A stretch of DNA of 64,000 bases, taken from contig NC_092578.1 of NCBI RefSeq assembly GCF_037975245.1, positions 2,491,001 to 2,555,000 on the forward strand, written 5' to 3'. Of the stretch, positions 37,376 to 51,400 are shown one piece after another (position 1 is the first letter of the stretch; each line of letters starts with the position of its first letter). The position numbers and the translations under genes are program-made. Below the pieces are notes generated by a model that saw only the letters and a list, made by a program, of their open reading frames with translations, searched no databases and was not told where the DNA came from. Source of the stretch: Apostichopus japonicus (taxonomy: Eukaryota; Echinodermata; Holothuroidea; Aspidochirotida; Stichopodidae).

Positions 37376-37656
37376 GCTTCTCTTTGGAAATACCGAAATA
37401 ATTACTATTTAGGTTGTCGGACGCGTGTCGAAAGCAAAGACGTATGTAAGTTTAGATGAAGAGGAATAAATACTTTGTATTTTTAATATGTTCAATAATA
37501 CTTTCCTCTATACAGCAATATGTTCGTTTCTGGTATTCTGGGTCTTACTATGAGGGTGGGTAGTATATATTGGCTTCTAAAAGCCAAATTCTAAATATGT
37601 GACTTTTCGAATTTTTAAACAAACCTGCAAAACTTTTGTGAAAATGTTATGCTTAA

Positions 37657-38651
37657 AGGCATTGAAGACTCGCGCACAAAGAAACGTCTCATGCCGGTAA
37701 TCTGACCTAGTTTCGAATGACGTGTAACAGAAGTGTTAGACATGTGCCACCATCGATCTCAGAAAATACACACACACAGCTTGCTACCGTCGGTAATTAC
37801 TGTAGACACTAGTGTACAGTCAGAGCTACGGTCAATACCCACAAACAAGGGCGGCGGAAGCACTTTTAATCTGGGGGGGCACCGACATCAAAGGGCACTT
37901 TGCAGAAATTCGATTGGACTGATGCAGCCTTATATTTAGTACCCTTTATAACTCTTATTGTATTATCTTATTTGCGTATACACATCACTCCATCAACCCC
38001 CCCCCCCCCCACACTCAAGGAAAATATGCATACTAGCACTGTAATATCCAATGTGCAAATTGGGAAACAAGGAACAAGTTTTCTTTTGAGACAAAATGAG
38101 GTGAAATCATGCTAGTTGCTAAAGTAGGAATCTTCCGAATTAGAGTTAATTTCTTGTTAATATCTTAACAATTTTTTTTTATTCGAAATAGCTTTGAGTT
38201 TCAGCCACAGAAATTCATTAAAAGTCAGGGGCGTAGCCAGGATTTGCAAAGTTGTATGCACGACTATCTGAGCGGAGCGCCACCATCGGTTGGCGCGGAG
38301 CGTACAAGAAATTTTTTAGTTTTACAAACCCCTCAGATGGCCGGAAACGGCCCTTCCCGAGTGTTCATTCTGGTTCCGTGGCCTCTTGCTAACTTGAGAC
38401 ACCTCAATTTTTATGTAGAAAAAGGGCACATTTTTATCCTGAGGAAAAGTGGGGGGCACGTGCCTCCTGTGCCCCCCCCCCGGTTCCGCCGCCCTTGCCC
38501 ACAAAACAGTGTACATAGCAGCGATGGGCATCTCAGGTCTAGATAAAAGATAACAAGGTATCACGTTTCATTACTGTCTGTAGCGACATGTAAAAACCCT
38601 TCACTTGCAAGCAACAGATGGCGGCACGCGGTTTGGGGCGAGTTTGTGCAA
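37657..38651 (-). mobile_element. TTAA-type MITE copy 3, split by a later insertion
   Basis: Begins TTAA then AGGCATTGAAGACTCGC and carries, in reverse orientation, the sequence found at 39941-40307. It is interrupted at 37846-38497 by a family 2 element. The far end (GGGGCGAGTTTGTGCAATG) has decayed, and its TTAA is gone. Confidence 0.8.
37846..38497. mobile_element. hAT-type MITE family 2, copy 1
   Basis: Ends CAAGGGCGGCGGAAGC and GGTTCCGCCGCCCTTG, with a perfect 8-bp duplication CCCACAAA, inserted into a TTAA-type MITE. Its right half includes a fragment (about 38226-38395) of the CAGGGGCGTAGCCAGG family, with the shared GCGGAGCGCCACC module. 652 bp, non-coding. Confidence 0.92.
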
Positions 38652-38654
38652 TGT

Positions 38655-39936
38655 CGAACATCTTTGAAAATCGACCAAGGTTTTTAAAGATATGCAATTT
38701 CTTAATTTTTCATACCTAGTATTTATGTACTCTCCTGAATTCACAAGAAAACATACATTTTTATTCACAACCAAATCAAAATTTTATTCACTAGAAAACA
38801 TACATTTTTATCATATACATTTGCCCGCTGCTAGACAAGTCTCTTGATCAATCTACCAACCCAGCTAACGTACTATTGCAAGGTGAGGTCATAACAGACA
38901 ACTCCCTGGTCGTAAAAACAGCAGTTGACCTGGTATCTGGATTCTGGGCACTGTGTAAATAACATCGCTACGCTAGCTCGCTAGTGCACGTAGTATGTGA
39001 CTACTTGAATTCTTGCAATTACGCAATCACACGTATTCGTAGCCCAAGAAACGGTGGAGGATCTCAGTGGACACGATTGCTTGTAATGTGATCGAGATTG
39101 CATTACATCGAACTGCGAATTAAAGGCTAGCCATCTCCTCTTACTGCTGCAGGTAATTTTCAATGTGTTTAGTAGGCATTATATTACACAAGAACTCGTT
39201 TTGATCCAGAATTACGTAAATTAGGTTACACCTATAACATTATGACGGGTTCCGCGAAAATACTTAAGAAATGTTAAACAAATTGTCACAACTGGCTTTT
39301 GTCATGAGATAAATTTATGTCTTATTCTGCAATAATATTAGATGAGATGAATCGCAACACACGTTAATGAACACTTTATTCCGATCGTTTCTATTCTAAA
39401 TTGTTATTAGGCCAATAGGGCCAGCCTAATGTTACTTTTTACAGAGTGGAAAGGGGGGGGGGGAGGGGGGGTGTGGATAAGAAAAAAGTATACCTCTTTA
39501 ATTTTTATTCATATTTTATCATGGGTGATGTTTATTACTTAGAGCTCTTTCATTGCATGACATGCTTTTATTTTTGAAGTTGAAGTCTGTTTCAATTGGG
39601 ATAGAAATAATATATTTTCAGTTATAGTAATTATTAGCAACCAGTTTTGCAAATGTTATGTTCATCATATGAAATTATGCATCTAGGAAATATAGCCATA
39701 ATTCAAAAACCAGTTCATTAGGATTTTAGTGTACGCTGCAACACAGCCTAACCTTCACTTGTTGTAACACAAGTTAGGTTTAAAGGGCAGAGACTACAGT
39801 ATGTGTAATAGCTCATGAAGGAAACAAATATTGTGTGGTGAAAATGAGGGGTGAGCTCATTGTAGGCTTTGCTATTGTGTGGGCTCAGATGAATTTTAGT
39901 ACTGTTGGTTCTTGCATAACTGGTTGGATTTCCCTC
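38655..39936. other. Intergenic, unassigned
   Basis: AT-rich with a G-run near 39451. Could hold the PNPO promoter or a non-coding first exon, but no signal decides this. Confidence 0.3.
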
Positions 39937-39940
39937 TTAA

Positions 39941-40307
39941 AGGCATTGAAGACTCGCCCCAAACCGTGTGTGCGGCCATCTGAAAAAGTTAACTTTCCGT
40001 TGCTTGCAAGTGACGTTTTGTTCGTGTCGCTTCAAAATGCAGACAGTATAGAAATGAAACGTGATACCTTGTTATCTTTAGCTGGACCTGAGATGTCCAT
40101 CACTGTATAGTTTGTACACTGTGCTGTGGGTATTGACCGCAGCTGTATGTACTGACTGTAGACTAGTGTCTTATTACCAATGGTAGCAAGCTGTGTGTGT
40201 TTTTGGGGGGATCGATGGTGGTGTCTAACACTTCTGTTACACCTCATTCAAAACTAGGTCAGATTACCGGCATTAGACTTTTCTTTTTGCGCGAGTCTTC
40301 ACACCCT
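39941..40307 (+). mobile_element. TTAA-type MITE, copy 1
   Basis: TTAA flanks both ends (39937-39940, 40308-40311). Ends AGGCATTGAAGACTCGC and GCGAGTCTTCACACCCT are inverted. TTAA duplications are typical of piggyBac and Kolobok superfamilies; with no transposase I cannot choose between them. Confidence 0.88.
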
Positions 40308-40311
40308 TTAA

Positions 40312-41269
40312 TGTTTAAAAAATTTTCAATTCGGTTTTGGAATTCTGGCCTGATTTGAAATCCAGTACATCCCTAGCATATGTGGATTAAAAATTGTGAT
40401 TGAAAAAGTAGTTACAATTTGACTAAGGAAAAAGGCAACTACGAAGATATGCAAAGTTACAATGGTGCAACAGACCTCACACATTCAGTGCCGTTGCTGT
40501 TTATGTCATTTATATAGTACTTCAAGGAAGCTTTGCAGATTGTCATTTCTTGTGGAAGGAGGGGCAAATGGGGATAGGAACCATATTTTTTTCTTCTTTG
40601 GTGACATATTTAAAATTTCTAGTTCCCTTTTTCTGCTTGTCATGCATCTTTTCTTTCTTGTGTTTTCCAATTTTTTTCTGGTTCACCGTGCAGTGTACAT
40701 AATCGGTTTTGATTCTCTTCTCTCTCTTTACTCAGATTACAAGAATTTTCATTTAATAAATACAAACAAAATCTCTACTTGGGATATTTACTACACATAA
40801 GAACTTTTAGTTTCCTTTTGATGAGGCTTTTTAAACTTCATGCAAAATCAACCATAGTTGATTTCTAGTATTACTGAGAATGAACTTTATACAGCAATAA
40901 GCTAGGCCCCAGAGGCGTTACTCACATGGACCTTGTGTTTGTGTTAATCTTAAATGGTGTTGAGATGTGTATTAAAGAGCACTGCATCTTACAAAAGCTG
41001 CCTTGTGCACTACTTCAAAGTTCCAATGTATGGTTTTCATTGGTCAATAAGTGGCAATTAAGGTGGGTTCATTTATAACAAACTTTAATAAGACTATGAA
41101 CCTTTCTAACTATAGTCATTGTTGAATCAATTTCTCTGATTAACAACCAATGTGCACATATACACTTTTCATATTTTGACAAAATTTTGACATTTTGGGC
41201 AATTTCCATGGCAGTATCTGCACGAAAAATTCTACTTCAAAAGTGTAGAATAATAATAATAATAATAAT

Positions 41270-41310
<41 letters not shown>

Positions 41311-41915
41311 TAGTACTTATATAGTGCGTTCATCAGCAACACTGCTCGAAGCGCTTTACAGGAATTGAAACAATTAATACACAGTAAACATTTAAAATAC
41401 AGGAAACAATCAAACCAAATAGTACAAAAAAATCGCCTAAAAGGTATATACCATTTGGAATTCACTTGGATGATCTTAAATGAGTTACAAGAAACTATTC
41501 CTTGATGTTATTCAAATGTAACAAGTATAATAAGAAAGTTCAGAAATAATAATGTGGGGATATAAATTTCCTTTCATTGGACACAAACAAATAATAGTCT
41601 AGTAGATGTAAGTCAGTTAACTCATATGAAATTACTTGACATGGATGAGGTGGACATAGCTTTACAAATTAACATCATGTTTTGGTTTCAGTTTTGTGAA
41701 AAACACATTGCTAGTTTGGCTTACTTTCCGTCGCTGAGGTAAAATCATGGAATTTCTGACAGTTCATTATAATAAGTGCCCGCATAAAAATAGATCCCTC
41801 GAATAAACTGTGATGTATTGCTTTCATTCCTAGTTTAATAGATGAAGATATACAATATTTGGTACATCTGCTTGAAGAGTTTTGGTTTGGTAAAAGTTGC
41901 ACATGGCTTAACATG
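40312..41915. other. Upstream of PNPO coding exons, unassigned
   Basis: Contains an (AAT)n tract at 41248-41308 followed by a TATATAGTGCG...GCGCTTTACA dispersed motif. Otherwise unique AT-rich sequence. Confidence 0.45.
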
Positions 41916-42295
41916 CAGTGGGGGAGCTAGGGCTTTGGTCAGGGGGGGGCGAGAATGGTCTGTAGGGGCGCTTTTGACACTATCTAAGCGGAGCACCACC
42001 ACAGGTTGGCACGGAGCGTAGAGAATTTTTTGAGTAAAGATACTCCCTAGATCGCCGGAAATGACCCTTTCCGGGCCTTGCTAATTTCCAGATGAGCGTA
42101 GAATAAATAGGTGTCATCACCATTGTTAGAAAATTACACCAACAAAATGTGCCATAGGTATTTGAGAGCGCAATAAAAAGTCAATAATCGCGAATAAGTA
42201 AAAAGTGGTAAAAAGCTGAAAAGGGTGCCAGCAGTCCATTTGAGTCCGTCAGGGGGGCATCCGCCCCTTCTGACTGTATGGACGCTCCGCCACTG
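41916..42295 (+). mobile_element. hAT-type MITE family 1, copy 2
   Basis: 380 bp. Flanks TTAACATG and ATAACATG match at 7 of 8. Left TIR has one change (CAGTGGGGGAGC). It lies about 120 bp upstream of the first PNPO coding exon acceptor, so in a 5' intron if a leader exon exists. Confidence 0.88.
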
Positions 42296-42424
42296 ATAAC
42301 ATGGTGTTAAATAACAAGATGTAATTTGTGCCCAATTCTTTGTTGTGGATGAAGATGTAATTTTGTCCAAAAAGGAAAGGGAAAAAAAACTAACGTTAAT
42401 CATTTTTTTATTTCAGTGATACAA

Positions 42425-45400
42425 ATGATTTCTAGGTGGCTGGTATGCTGTTGTTTTGCTCACCAGTTTTTCAATGCAACAAAGTCCAAGCCTCTTCTGT
42501 CAAGGTCACATCAACTGCCACGGTTACCAAAGAGAATGGCACATTCCAGTTTAGATGGCATCGACTTAGGTGGCATGAGGAAAGCTTACAAGAAAAGTGA
42601 TGAGGCCTTCTTGGAATCAGACATGGTGTCAACTGATCCACTTCAACAATTTGGAGAATGGTTCAAAATAGCTTCCGAGATAGATGATGGTAGTGAGGCG
42701 AATGCTATGGTCCTAGCAACAGCAACGAAGTAAGATGATATGCATAAGATATTGCAGCATACTGAACTATGTGACACACAACATCCTATGTGATCTTGCA
42801 ATGCAGGTATTCTTTTGTAACATAAAATACTATTGTATGGTCACAATAACGTTTGTGGAACCAAGGACCCCGGGGCAGGTAACAGGGAATGGATGCTAAG
42901 TAAAATATCTTCCAGTTTGCACTTCATTGTCCCATCATCTCCCCACTCTTGTTCCGTAAACAATTAGTAAATAGAACATCATTAGAAAATATATAAGAAA
43001 GCAAAAAAAAAAATGAAATAAAATAAAATAAAATATATTTTTTAGAAGAACAAAATGCAGTGCAGGTCCTTAATATCAAGTGATCTTGTCTATTCTTTGT
43101 TTATTTATTTTATTTTTTTAATGTTTTAATTTTTTCAGAGATGGGATACCATCTGCAAGACTTGTCCTCCTAAAAGGCTTTGACGACAAGGGATTCAAGT
43201 TTTACACAAACTATGAAAGTCGGAAGGGAAAAGAACTGGTGAGCTCTCTCTCTGTGAGGTCAAATAGGTTTAAAGAAAGACTTCAGGCAGAACTTTCTTG
43301 CCTTGATATGTTATAGTCCAAGAAAGAAAAGTTAGGTTGCAACTTGCAAGTCTTTACATCTTAGTCTGGTTTCCAAGATATTTTAGATATTCGTTGATCA
43401 TGATTTTGGCTTTTCAGTGCAGGCCTAAATATTTATATATCTTTTCCCCTAACAACTCTGACAAAAACATGTTCTTTTAACTCCAATCTAGCAACAGAGC
43501 ACCTGTGAATGACCTTTAGCACCATTTGTCCTTGACAAATTTGCACTACATTGTAAACATGTCGTTATACTTAGGCCATTAGGGTCATATGGTTTCCCAT
43601 TGACTTTTGTGTTACATCTGAGAAGCTGACCTAGAATGGTCTGTTGTATTAGACTATATAGTCCAGTCACTTTAATTGATGACCCTCAGCTGTTTAAAGA
43701 CTCGCATTGAAGACTCGCCCCAAACCGCGTGCCGCCATCTGTGAAAGTTAACTTTCCGTTGCTTGCAAGTGAAGTTTTTTTCTTGTCCCTACAAATTGCA
43801 GACAGTAATGAAACGTGATACCTTGTTATCTTTAGCTGGACCTGAGATGTCCATCGCTGTATCGTTTGTACACTGTGCTGTGGGTATTGACCATAGCTGC
43901 ATGTATTGACTGTACACTAGTGTCTAATTACCGACGGTAGCAAGCTGTGTGTGTGTATTTTCTGGGAATCGATGTTGGTGTCTAACACTTCTGTTACACC
44001 TCATCCAAAAACAAGGTCAGATTACCGGCATTAGACGTTGCTTTTTGCGCGAGTCTTCAATGCCTTTAATTGGTCATTTCTCCAAATTGAAAGTGTTACA
44101 GAAATACAACATGGACATATAGGAATGCTATCCAGCATGCTACAGCATATCAAAATTAATTCTGTGCCTCAAGTCATCCATCAACGCCCAAAATTGTTCC
44201 TTTTAGTGCAAAAGTTCTGCTTGTCGGTGAAAGATAATACCATCCATGAAAGTGTGCAGTATTATTATTTAAAGAGATTGGGCTTATTAGTGGCAGAAAA
44301 GTGTCACACTTTGTCCAGTAAGAGTGGCATATCCCTCAGCAGGTAAATAAATTTGTACATTATAAAGAAAAACTTTGCTTGAATCGCCATGGTGACATAT
44401 GGTGCCAGATGCATTCACAAATATTCACCACCTTCACGATGCAAAATAATCATTAGGCTGTTTTTTCTTCGTAAAGAATCAGAAATTCTGCGGGCAACTT
44501 TGTCAAGCAGTGAAAGTAAGTGTCTGAATTATAAGGAAGGTTCCACAGTATAATAAAAAAGATGAAACTGTAGTTCAGTAATTAGCAGTTTGTAAATATG
44601 TAAAGATAGTTGACACTATTCTCTCTAATAATCCTGTACTCTCCTAATCATAGTAGTCTGGAATATAAATTCTGACTTTTATCTCCATTTAGCAGTTGAT
44701 GATATATACACTACCTGGTGTGTTTCATTAGTGTATTGTCATTTTAGTATGTATAGCATAGATCTATAATAAGTCACTGGTCTCTTTAAGGCCGACTGAA
44801 ATCGTTTCGTTACCAATCAACTTTACGATTTTCTTTTTTGAACATTAACACTGGGAAACCTCCCTGCAGAATAATATATTACCAATCTATTTTAGACTTT
44901 GAACTTTAGCAACAACTAGTTAAAACTCTAGCATTCCATAAAAATGTCGAGTAGAAGTTTATATAGTATTATACACTTTATTTACTAGGGTAGGATGAGA
45001 GTATGTAATACTTGTCTCACCATGGTAACGTTAGTTAAAGTGTCTCTCCTGAACCACTCTTCCAGTCCTAAATATTTTACCTCACCCCTGCAAAGAAAAA
45101 CTGATGCATTTTAAAGCCTCTCTGACAGACCGTAAATTAGGTCTATAACTAGATCTTAAGACAATGGTGTGCTAATAAGTAAATTACTACTATTGAATTA
45201 TTCTGTCAGTTTGCTTTGGTATGACCACTTGTATCATCAGTTCAGCAAATGTGAGTACATGTGCAAGTAGAATTTTCCCTTAGTATGAGAACAAGGCTAG
45301 TACTATGAGCACAATGCTAGTATGAGTACAGGGCTAGTATGAATATGAGCACAAGGCTAGTATGAGTACAAGGCTAGTATGAATATGAGTCCAATGCCGG

Positions 45401-48400
45401 TGTGAATATGGTTACAAGGCTAGTGTGAATATGAGCACAAGGCAAGTATGAGTACAAGGCTAGTATGAATATGAGCACAATGCTAGTATGAGTACAAGGC
45501 TAGTATGAATATGAGCACAAGGCTAGTATGAGTACAAGGCTAGTATGAATATGAGTCCAATGCCGGTGTGAATATGGTTACAAGGCTAGTGTGAATATGA
45601 GCACAAGGCAAGTATGAGTACAAGGCTAGTATGAATATGAGCACAATGCTAGTATGAGTACAAGGCTAGTATGAATATGAGCACTAGGCTAGTATGAGTA
45701 CAAGGCTAGTATGAATATGAGCACAAGGCTAGTATGAGTACAAGGCCGGTGTGAATATGAGTCCAAGGCCGGTGTGAATAAGATTACAAGGCTAGTATGA
45801 ATATGAGCACAAGGTAAGTATGAGTACAAGGCTAGTATGAATATGAGCTCAATGCTAGTATGAGTACAAGGCTAGTATGAATATGAGCTCAATGCTAGTA
45901 TGAGTACAAGGCTAGTATGAATATGAGTACAAGGCCAGTGTGATTGTGAGTACAAGGCCAGTGTGAATGTGAGTACAAGGCCAGTGTGAATGTAAGTACA
46001 AGGCCATTGTGAGTATGAGTACAAGGCCAGTGTGAATGTGAGTACAAGGCCAGTGTGAATATGAGTACAAGGCCAGTGTGAATATGAGTACAAAGCCAGT
46101 GTGAATGTGAGTACAAGGCCAGTGTGAATGTGAGTACAAGGCCAGTGTGAATGTGAGTACAAGGCCAGTGTGAATGTGAGTACAAGGCCAGTGTGAATGT
46201 GAGTACAAGGCCAGTGTGAACATGAGTACAAAGCCAGTGTGAGTATGAGTACAAGGCCAGTGTGAATGTGAGTACAAGGCCAGTGTGAATGTGAGTACAA
46301 CGCCAGTGTGAATGTGAGTACAAGGCCAATGTGAATATGAGTACAACGCCAGTGTGAATGTGAGTACAAGGCCAATGTGAATATGAGTACAAAGCCAGTG
46401 TGAATGTGAGTACAAGGCCAGTGTGAATGTGAGTACAAGGCCAGTGTGAATGTGAGTACAAGGCCAGTGTGAACATGAGTACGAGGCCAGTGTGAGTATG
46501 AGTACAAGGCCAGTGTGAATGTAAGTACAAGGCCAGTGTGAATATGAGTACAAAGCCAGTGTGAATGTGAGTACAAGGCCAGTGTGAATATGAGTACAAG
46601 GCCGGTGTGAATATGAGTACAAGGCCAGTGTGAATGTGAGTACAAGGCCAGTGTGAATGTGAATACAAGGCCAGTGTGAATGTGAGTACAAAGCCAATGT
46701 GAATGTGAGTACAAGGCCAGTGTGAATGTGAGTACAAGGCCAGTGTGAATGTGAGTACAAAGCCAGTGTGAATATGAGTACAAGGCCGGTGTGAATGTGA
46801 GTACAAAGCCAGTGTGAATGTGAGTACAAGGCCAGTGTGAATGTGAGTAGAAGGCTCTAAGCATGAGTCCCAGTCTTAATCTTGCTTTACAATCTATGTA
46901 AGATTTTACAAAGTACCAGTGTGAGTACAAACTCACACAGTACAGCCAACTATTCTAGGATGTGAGTACAATAACTCTGCACAGTTTGATCAGATTACTG
47001 TACGCTGTACAATTTATATTAGTTTCCTGTGGATCGGTTTCAAGACCTATTTGGGTGACGGCAATAATCATTTCGCAAGATTCTTGATGTCCTATTTGTG
47101 GGTATATGTGTATATGTGTTTAGTGTATCTGCATTAATGATGCCTTTATACGTACTGTATCTCATATGACATGACATGTTATGTAGGAAAACATGGAAAA
47201 GATCAAATGTTCTTGCAGCTGCCTCTTAATGAATGCAAGAAGCATGTTGGTTTTGATGTGCGTTATGTCACTTGAGGTTAGCCTTGATCAAACAGGATAA
47301 CCTTGCAAACCAATATCAAAGTCAGTAATGGGCAACACTTAGTGATGTTTTGTGTACTGTTGAAGGATTCATTGTACTATTTTTTAATAAAACATCATTC
47401 TACTTTCTAAATACTATGCACATCAGCGACGTAGCCAGGAATTTGAAAGGGGGGGGGGAGCACTTTTTGCGATTGATATGGATTTTCAAAGTTGTAAGCA
47501 CGACTATCTGAGCGGAGCGCCACCATCGGTTGGCGCGGAGCGTACAAGAAATTTTTTGGTTTTACAAACCCCCCAAATGGCCGGAAACGGCCCTTCCCGA
47601 ATGTTCATTCTGGTTCCCTGGCCTCTTGCTAACTTGAGACACCTCATTCAATATCACTTTTAAACCCAAAAAACAAACGAGTTAAAATAGTACGTAATTC
47701 CATAAAACATAATGTATTAAAATTAGCAAGGTACACAAGGGCGGCGGAAGCACTTTTAATCTGGGGGGGGGGGGGGCACCGACGTCAAAGGGCACTTTGC
47801 AGAAATTCGATTGGACTGATATTTAGTACCCTTTATAAATCTTATTGTATTATCTTATTTGCGTATACACATCACTCCATCAACGCCCCCCCCCCCCCCC
47901 CCGTCTTATTAGTCTTACTTTTCAACTTCTGATACTTGTAGATACAAAGATAGGCCAGAAATGTCGTTGATACAACCATAGCCAGTAATTGTCTTTGATA
48001 CAACTGTATGCTAGTAAATGTTGATCGAAAAGGCTGTTTTGGAACTTGGAACGCCGATCGTGACAACAACAGGCAACAAAGTGCTGCAGATCTATACATA
48101 TAAAGTCTGTTAATCAACGATAGGCTTATTTGACTGTGGAATGTTCTCAACTGAAATTTTATCTGCGTAAACGGGTTCTTAAGTAGATGTTAAAAAACTG
48201 ACAAGATATTATCCTAGTCTTTTTCGGCGGGTAGAGTATTGAATGAAACGGCACGCGATATGAATGACAGCCTAGATGACAGAAGAATAGGTCACCTAAT
48301 TTAGCCATAATCTTGCTACGTTCATTTCAATAGTTTTTCCTGTCTAGGCTCTTAAACTCGTCCAGCAAGCTTATTGATTTGAATTATGGGTGTTTTAATA

Positions 48401-51400
48401 AAAAAGATAACTTGGCCAAAAAAAGTGTAGGCCCGGGCCTACAGTGCTACATACTGGCTACGCCCCTGATAGTTCTAAATTAGGATTAGATCTCTTACTG
48501 AAATATCGCTGACCTAATAAGGTGATCAAGAGTACAAGTTTTATGTAGAAAAAGGGCACATTTTTAACCTGAGGAAAAGTGGGGGGGGGCACTTACCCCC
48601 TGTGCCCCCCGGTTCCGCCGCCCTTGAAGGTACATGTACAGAGTAGTCTTACTTTTCAACTTCTGATACTTGTAGATACAAATATAGTCCAGAAATGTCT
48701 TTGATACAACTGTATAGCTAGTTAGCCTAATAAGAGAAGGCGAGAGCTATCCGACGATTGCCATCTGATGCAAATTTCTCAAGTGTTTTCTCAACTGAAA
48801 TATTATCTGCGTAAACGGGTTCTTAACTACATGTTAAAAAAACTGACAAGATCGGATCCTATAGTCTTTTTCGGCGGGTAGAGTGTTGAATGAAACTATC
48901 GTGCTACATACTGGTTACGTCCTGATCATATGATATCATTATCAGCAGATTTTGTTTCCTGTTTAAATTCTTTTACATGTTCTTTTACATAATATATCAG
49001 AAAGACAAACATAGTGCTCTTTTACAAGTTTACCAGGAGGATGATTCTTGTGTATTGTCCAATGTCTGGACTTTAATACATTTGACGAACTTAACTGATG
49101 GACAATATAAACTTTCATATTTTGTAATACAGCCAGATATGCAGTGGCCTAAAAACAAATATCGTTATCGCAGTGTATTAGCAGTGTAATAATTATTTAT
49201 AGGAAGTGCGTATCACGTACGATTGCTAGCTTAGCTTCATAACATGCTGTTCGTGCAACACCTTAGAACGACTCATTGAACGAACGTTGTCGACGTTTTT
49301 GTGCATACAGTTCGTGACATTCCATAGAGTGCGGTTAGGTAGGCAATATGTATTTTATTACGCAGTGGCCAACTGTAGGCTTGTAATTGGCTATAAGCTA
49401 AATTTAGCTAATTGCATCTGCCAAACTAAGTAAGTAGTTGAATCAGTAGGCGTGAATGTTACTACGATTACAATCGAGTTAACGGAGCTGACGAGTATTC
49501 AAGATCAAAAGTGCACTGACAAAATACCATGCTAAAAAAACGACAGTTTAAAAAAAAAAATCGACACTGAAAGGGGGGGGAGCGGTCGCTCCCCCTGCTC
49601 CCCCCTGGCTACGTCCCTGATGCACATATCTAAATACTTGATAATAGTCCAGTCAGTGTATGTTTTAACCTTATACTAATTGCAAAAGAATTGTTTTAAA
49701 ACATTAGCAGGTAGATTCAATCATCCTCTCTAGACATAAATCTACGTTGCAGAAATACTGAAAATCGTGGCTGAAAAAACCTGCTACTTTAGTGAGCAAA
49801 TTAGTTTAGTTTAGTTTAGTATAAAATATGGATCAGGAGGGACACTCAAGTCCCCATCAAGGACCCTATAGAGAGAGGAAAAAAAACTGAAGACACAAAC
49901 ACCCAGACCCGATTACAATGCTTAAAGTGCTTGTCCAAAGCATTCTTAAACCCATTGACACTAATTGCAAGTACAACTTTCTCAGGCAAACCGTTCCACT
50001 CATTCACAAACCTATTAGAAAAAAATAATAATAATAATCCTACTTTGTGACTTTTGGAGTTTAAGACAATGACCTCTGGTACAACTACTATTAGCAAACA
50101 TGAAAAAGTCGCTAAAGGATAAATTGTCAAAACCATACACAATCTTGAAAACCTGAATCAAGTCCCCACGTAACCTCCTATGCTACAGTGTGGTGAGATT
50201 CAACAGTTCAGGGGCGGATGCAGGATTTTTGACAGGGGGGGGGGGTCTGACTGGTCCAGCCGCGCCTGATCGAAAGACTATCTAAGCGGAGCGCCACCAT
50301 CGGTTGGCGCGGAGCGTACCAGAAAATTTTTGGCTTTACAAACCCCCCCAGATGGCCGGAAACGGCACTTCCCGAGTATTCTAAGCTGCATGTACCTAGC
50401 CTGAAAAAATGGATCTCATGTCTGCAATTTCTCAATTGATGAGAAAAAAACAATCTATGAAATATGGTAATACATATCAGATGAGTTGAGATGATACAAA
50501 AATCATAATGCCTTTAGCCACCAATCCCCCTCCCGTTCCGTCACCACTGTTTGATGCAGGGCCTCAGTGGCTTAGCTAGGGGTATTGGTCAGGAGGGGCA
50601 AGAATGGTCTGTAGGGGCGCTTTCGACACTATCTAAGCGGAGCGCCACCACTGGTTGGCGCGTAGCGTACAGAAATTTTTTGAGTAAAGATACTCCCTAG
50701 ATCGCCGGAAATGACCCTTTCCGGGCCTGGCTAATTTGCAGATAAACGAAGAATAAATAGGTGTCATCGCCAAATTACACCAACAAAATGTGACAAATGT
50801 CAATAAGTAGATGAGAGCGCAATAAAAAAGTCAATAATCGCGAATAAGTAAAAAGTGGTAAAGAGCTGAAAAGGGCGCCAGCAGTCCATTTGAGTCCGTC
50901 AGGGGGGGGGGGGGGGCATCCGCCCCCCTGACTGTATGGACGCCCCGCCACTGCAAAAACTCACTCGAAATGTATCTGCATCAGTACGAGTTAGCTAGTT
51001 TTATAGCTGTGAGACGTTCCTTGTCCATTGTTGATCGGAGAACAGTTTTATGCCTTCTCACCGCAGAAAACGATCTCTCATGAAGAATTCGTCGGCGCAT
51101 CCTATGCAGCCTACCGCTCTGCCACCTCACTGCCCAAAACAATTCGAACACCACCTCAATTTTGAAACTTTTCGGTCTGAAAATTGAGATTTTTAGGCAT
51201 TTTTTGCACGTGTAGCACGCGTGCACACTATAGTTCATTTGACGGAAAAGACACACCTGGCTGACTTGTAAGGATAACCGCCCTTCTGACGTCCTACATG
51301 TTTAAAATTGGTGTTTAATTTAATTATTTTTTCTCTCTCTCTTTTTTTCTCTCTTTTTTTTCTCTTTTTTGTTTTGTTTTTTGGCCAAGAGCAGGGGGGG

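Noticed and set aside
39835-40110. 91-codon open frame
   Set aside because: It crosses the left end of a TTAA-type MITE and is not conserved in the other copy.
44038-44346. 102-codon open frame ending at a possible donor (AG/GTAAAT)
   Set aside because: It starts inside a TTAA-type MITE and has no recognisable domain. The part after 44092 looks mildly coding-like but there is no second exon to join.
45270-46860. CRISPR-like array
   Set aside because: No unique spacers; this is a head-to-tail satellite in an animal intron. The same holds for the 35-bp array at 53740-54792.
45872-46936. Three overlapping minus-strand open frames of 303-354 codons
   Set aside because: They come from a 23-bp minisatellite lacking stops; all three frames are open, which real coding sequence would not show.
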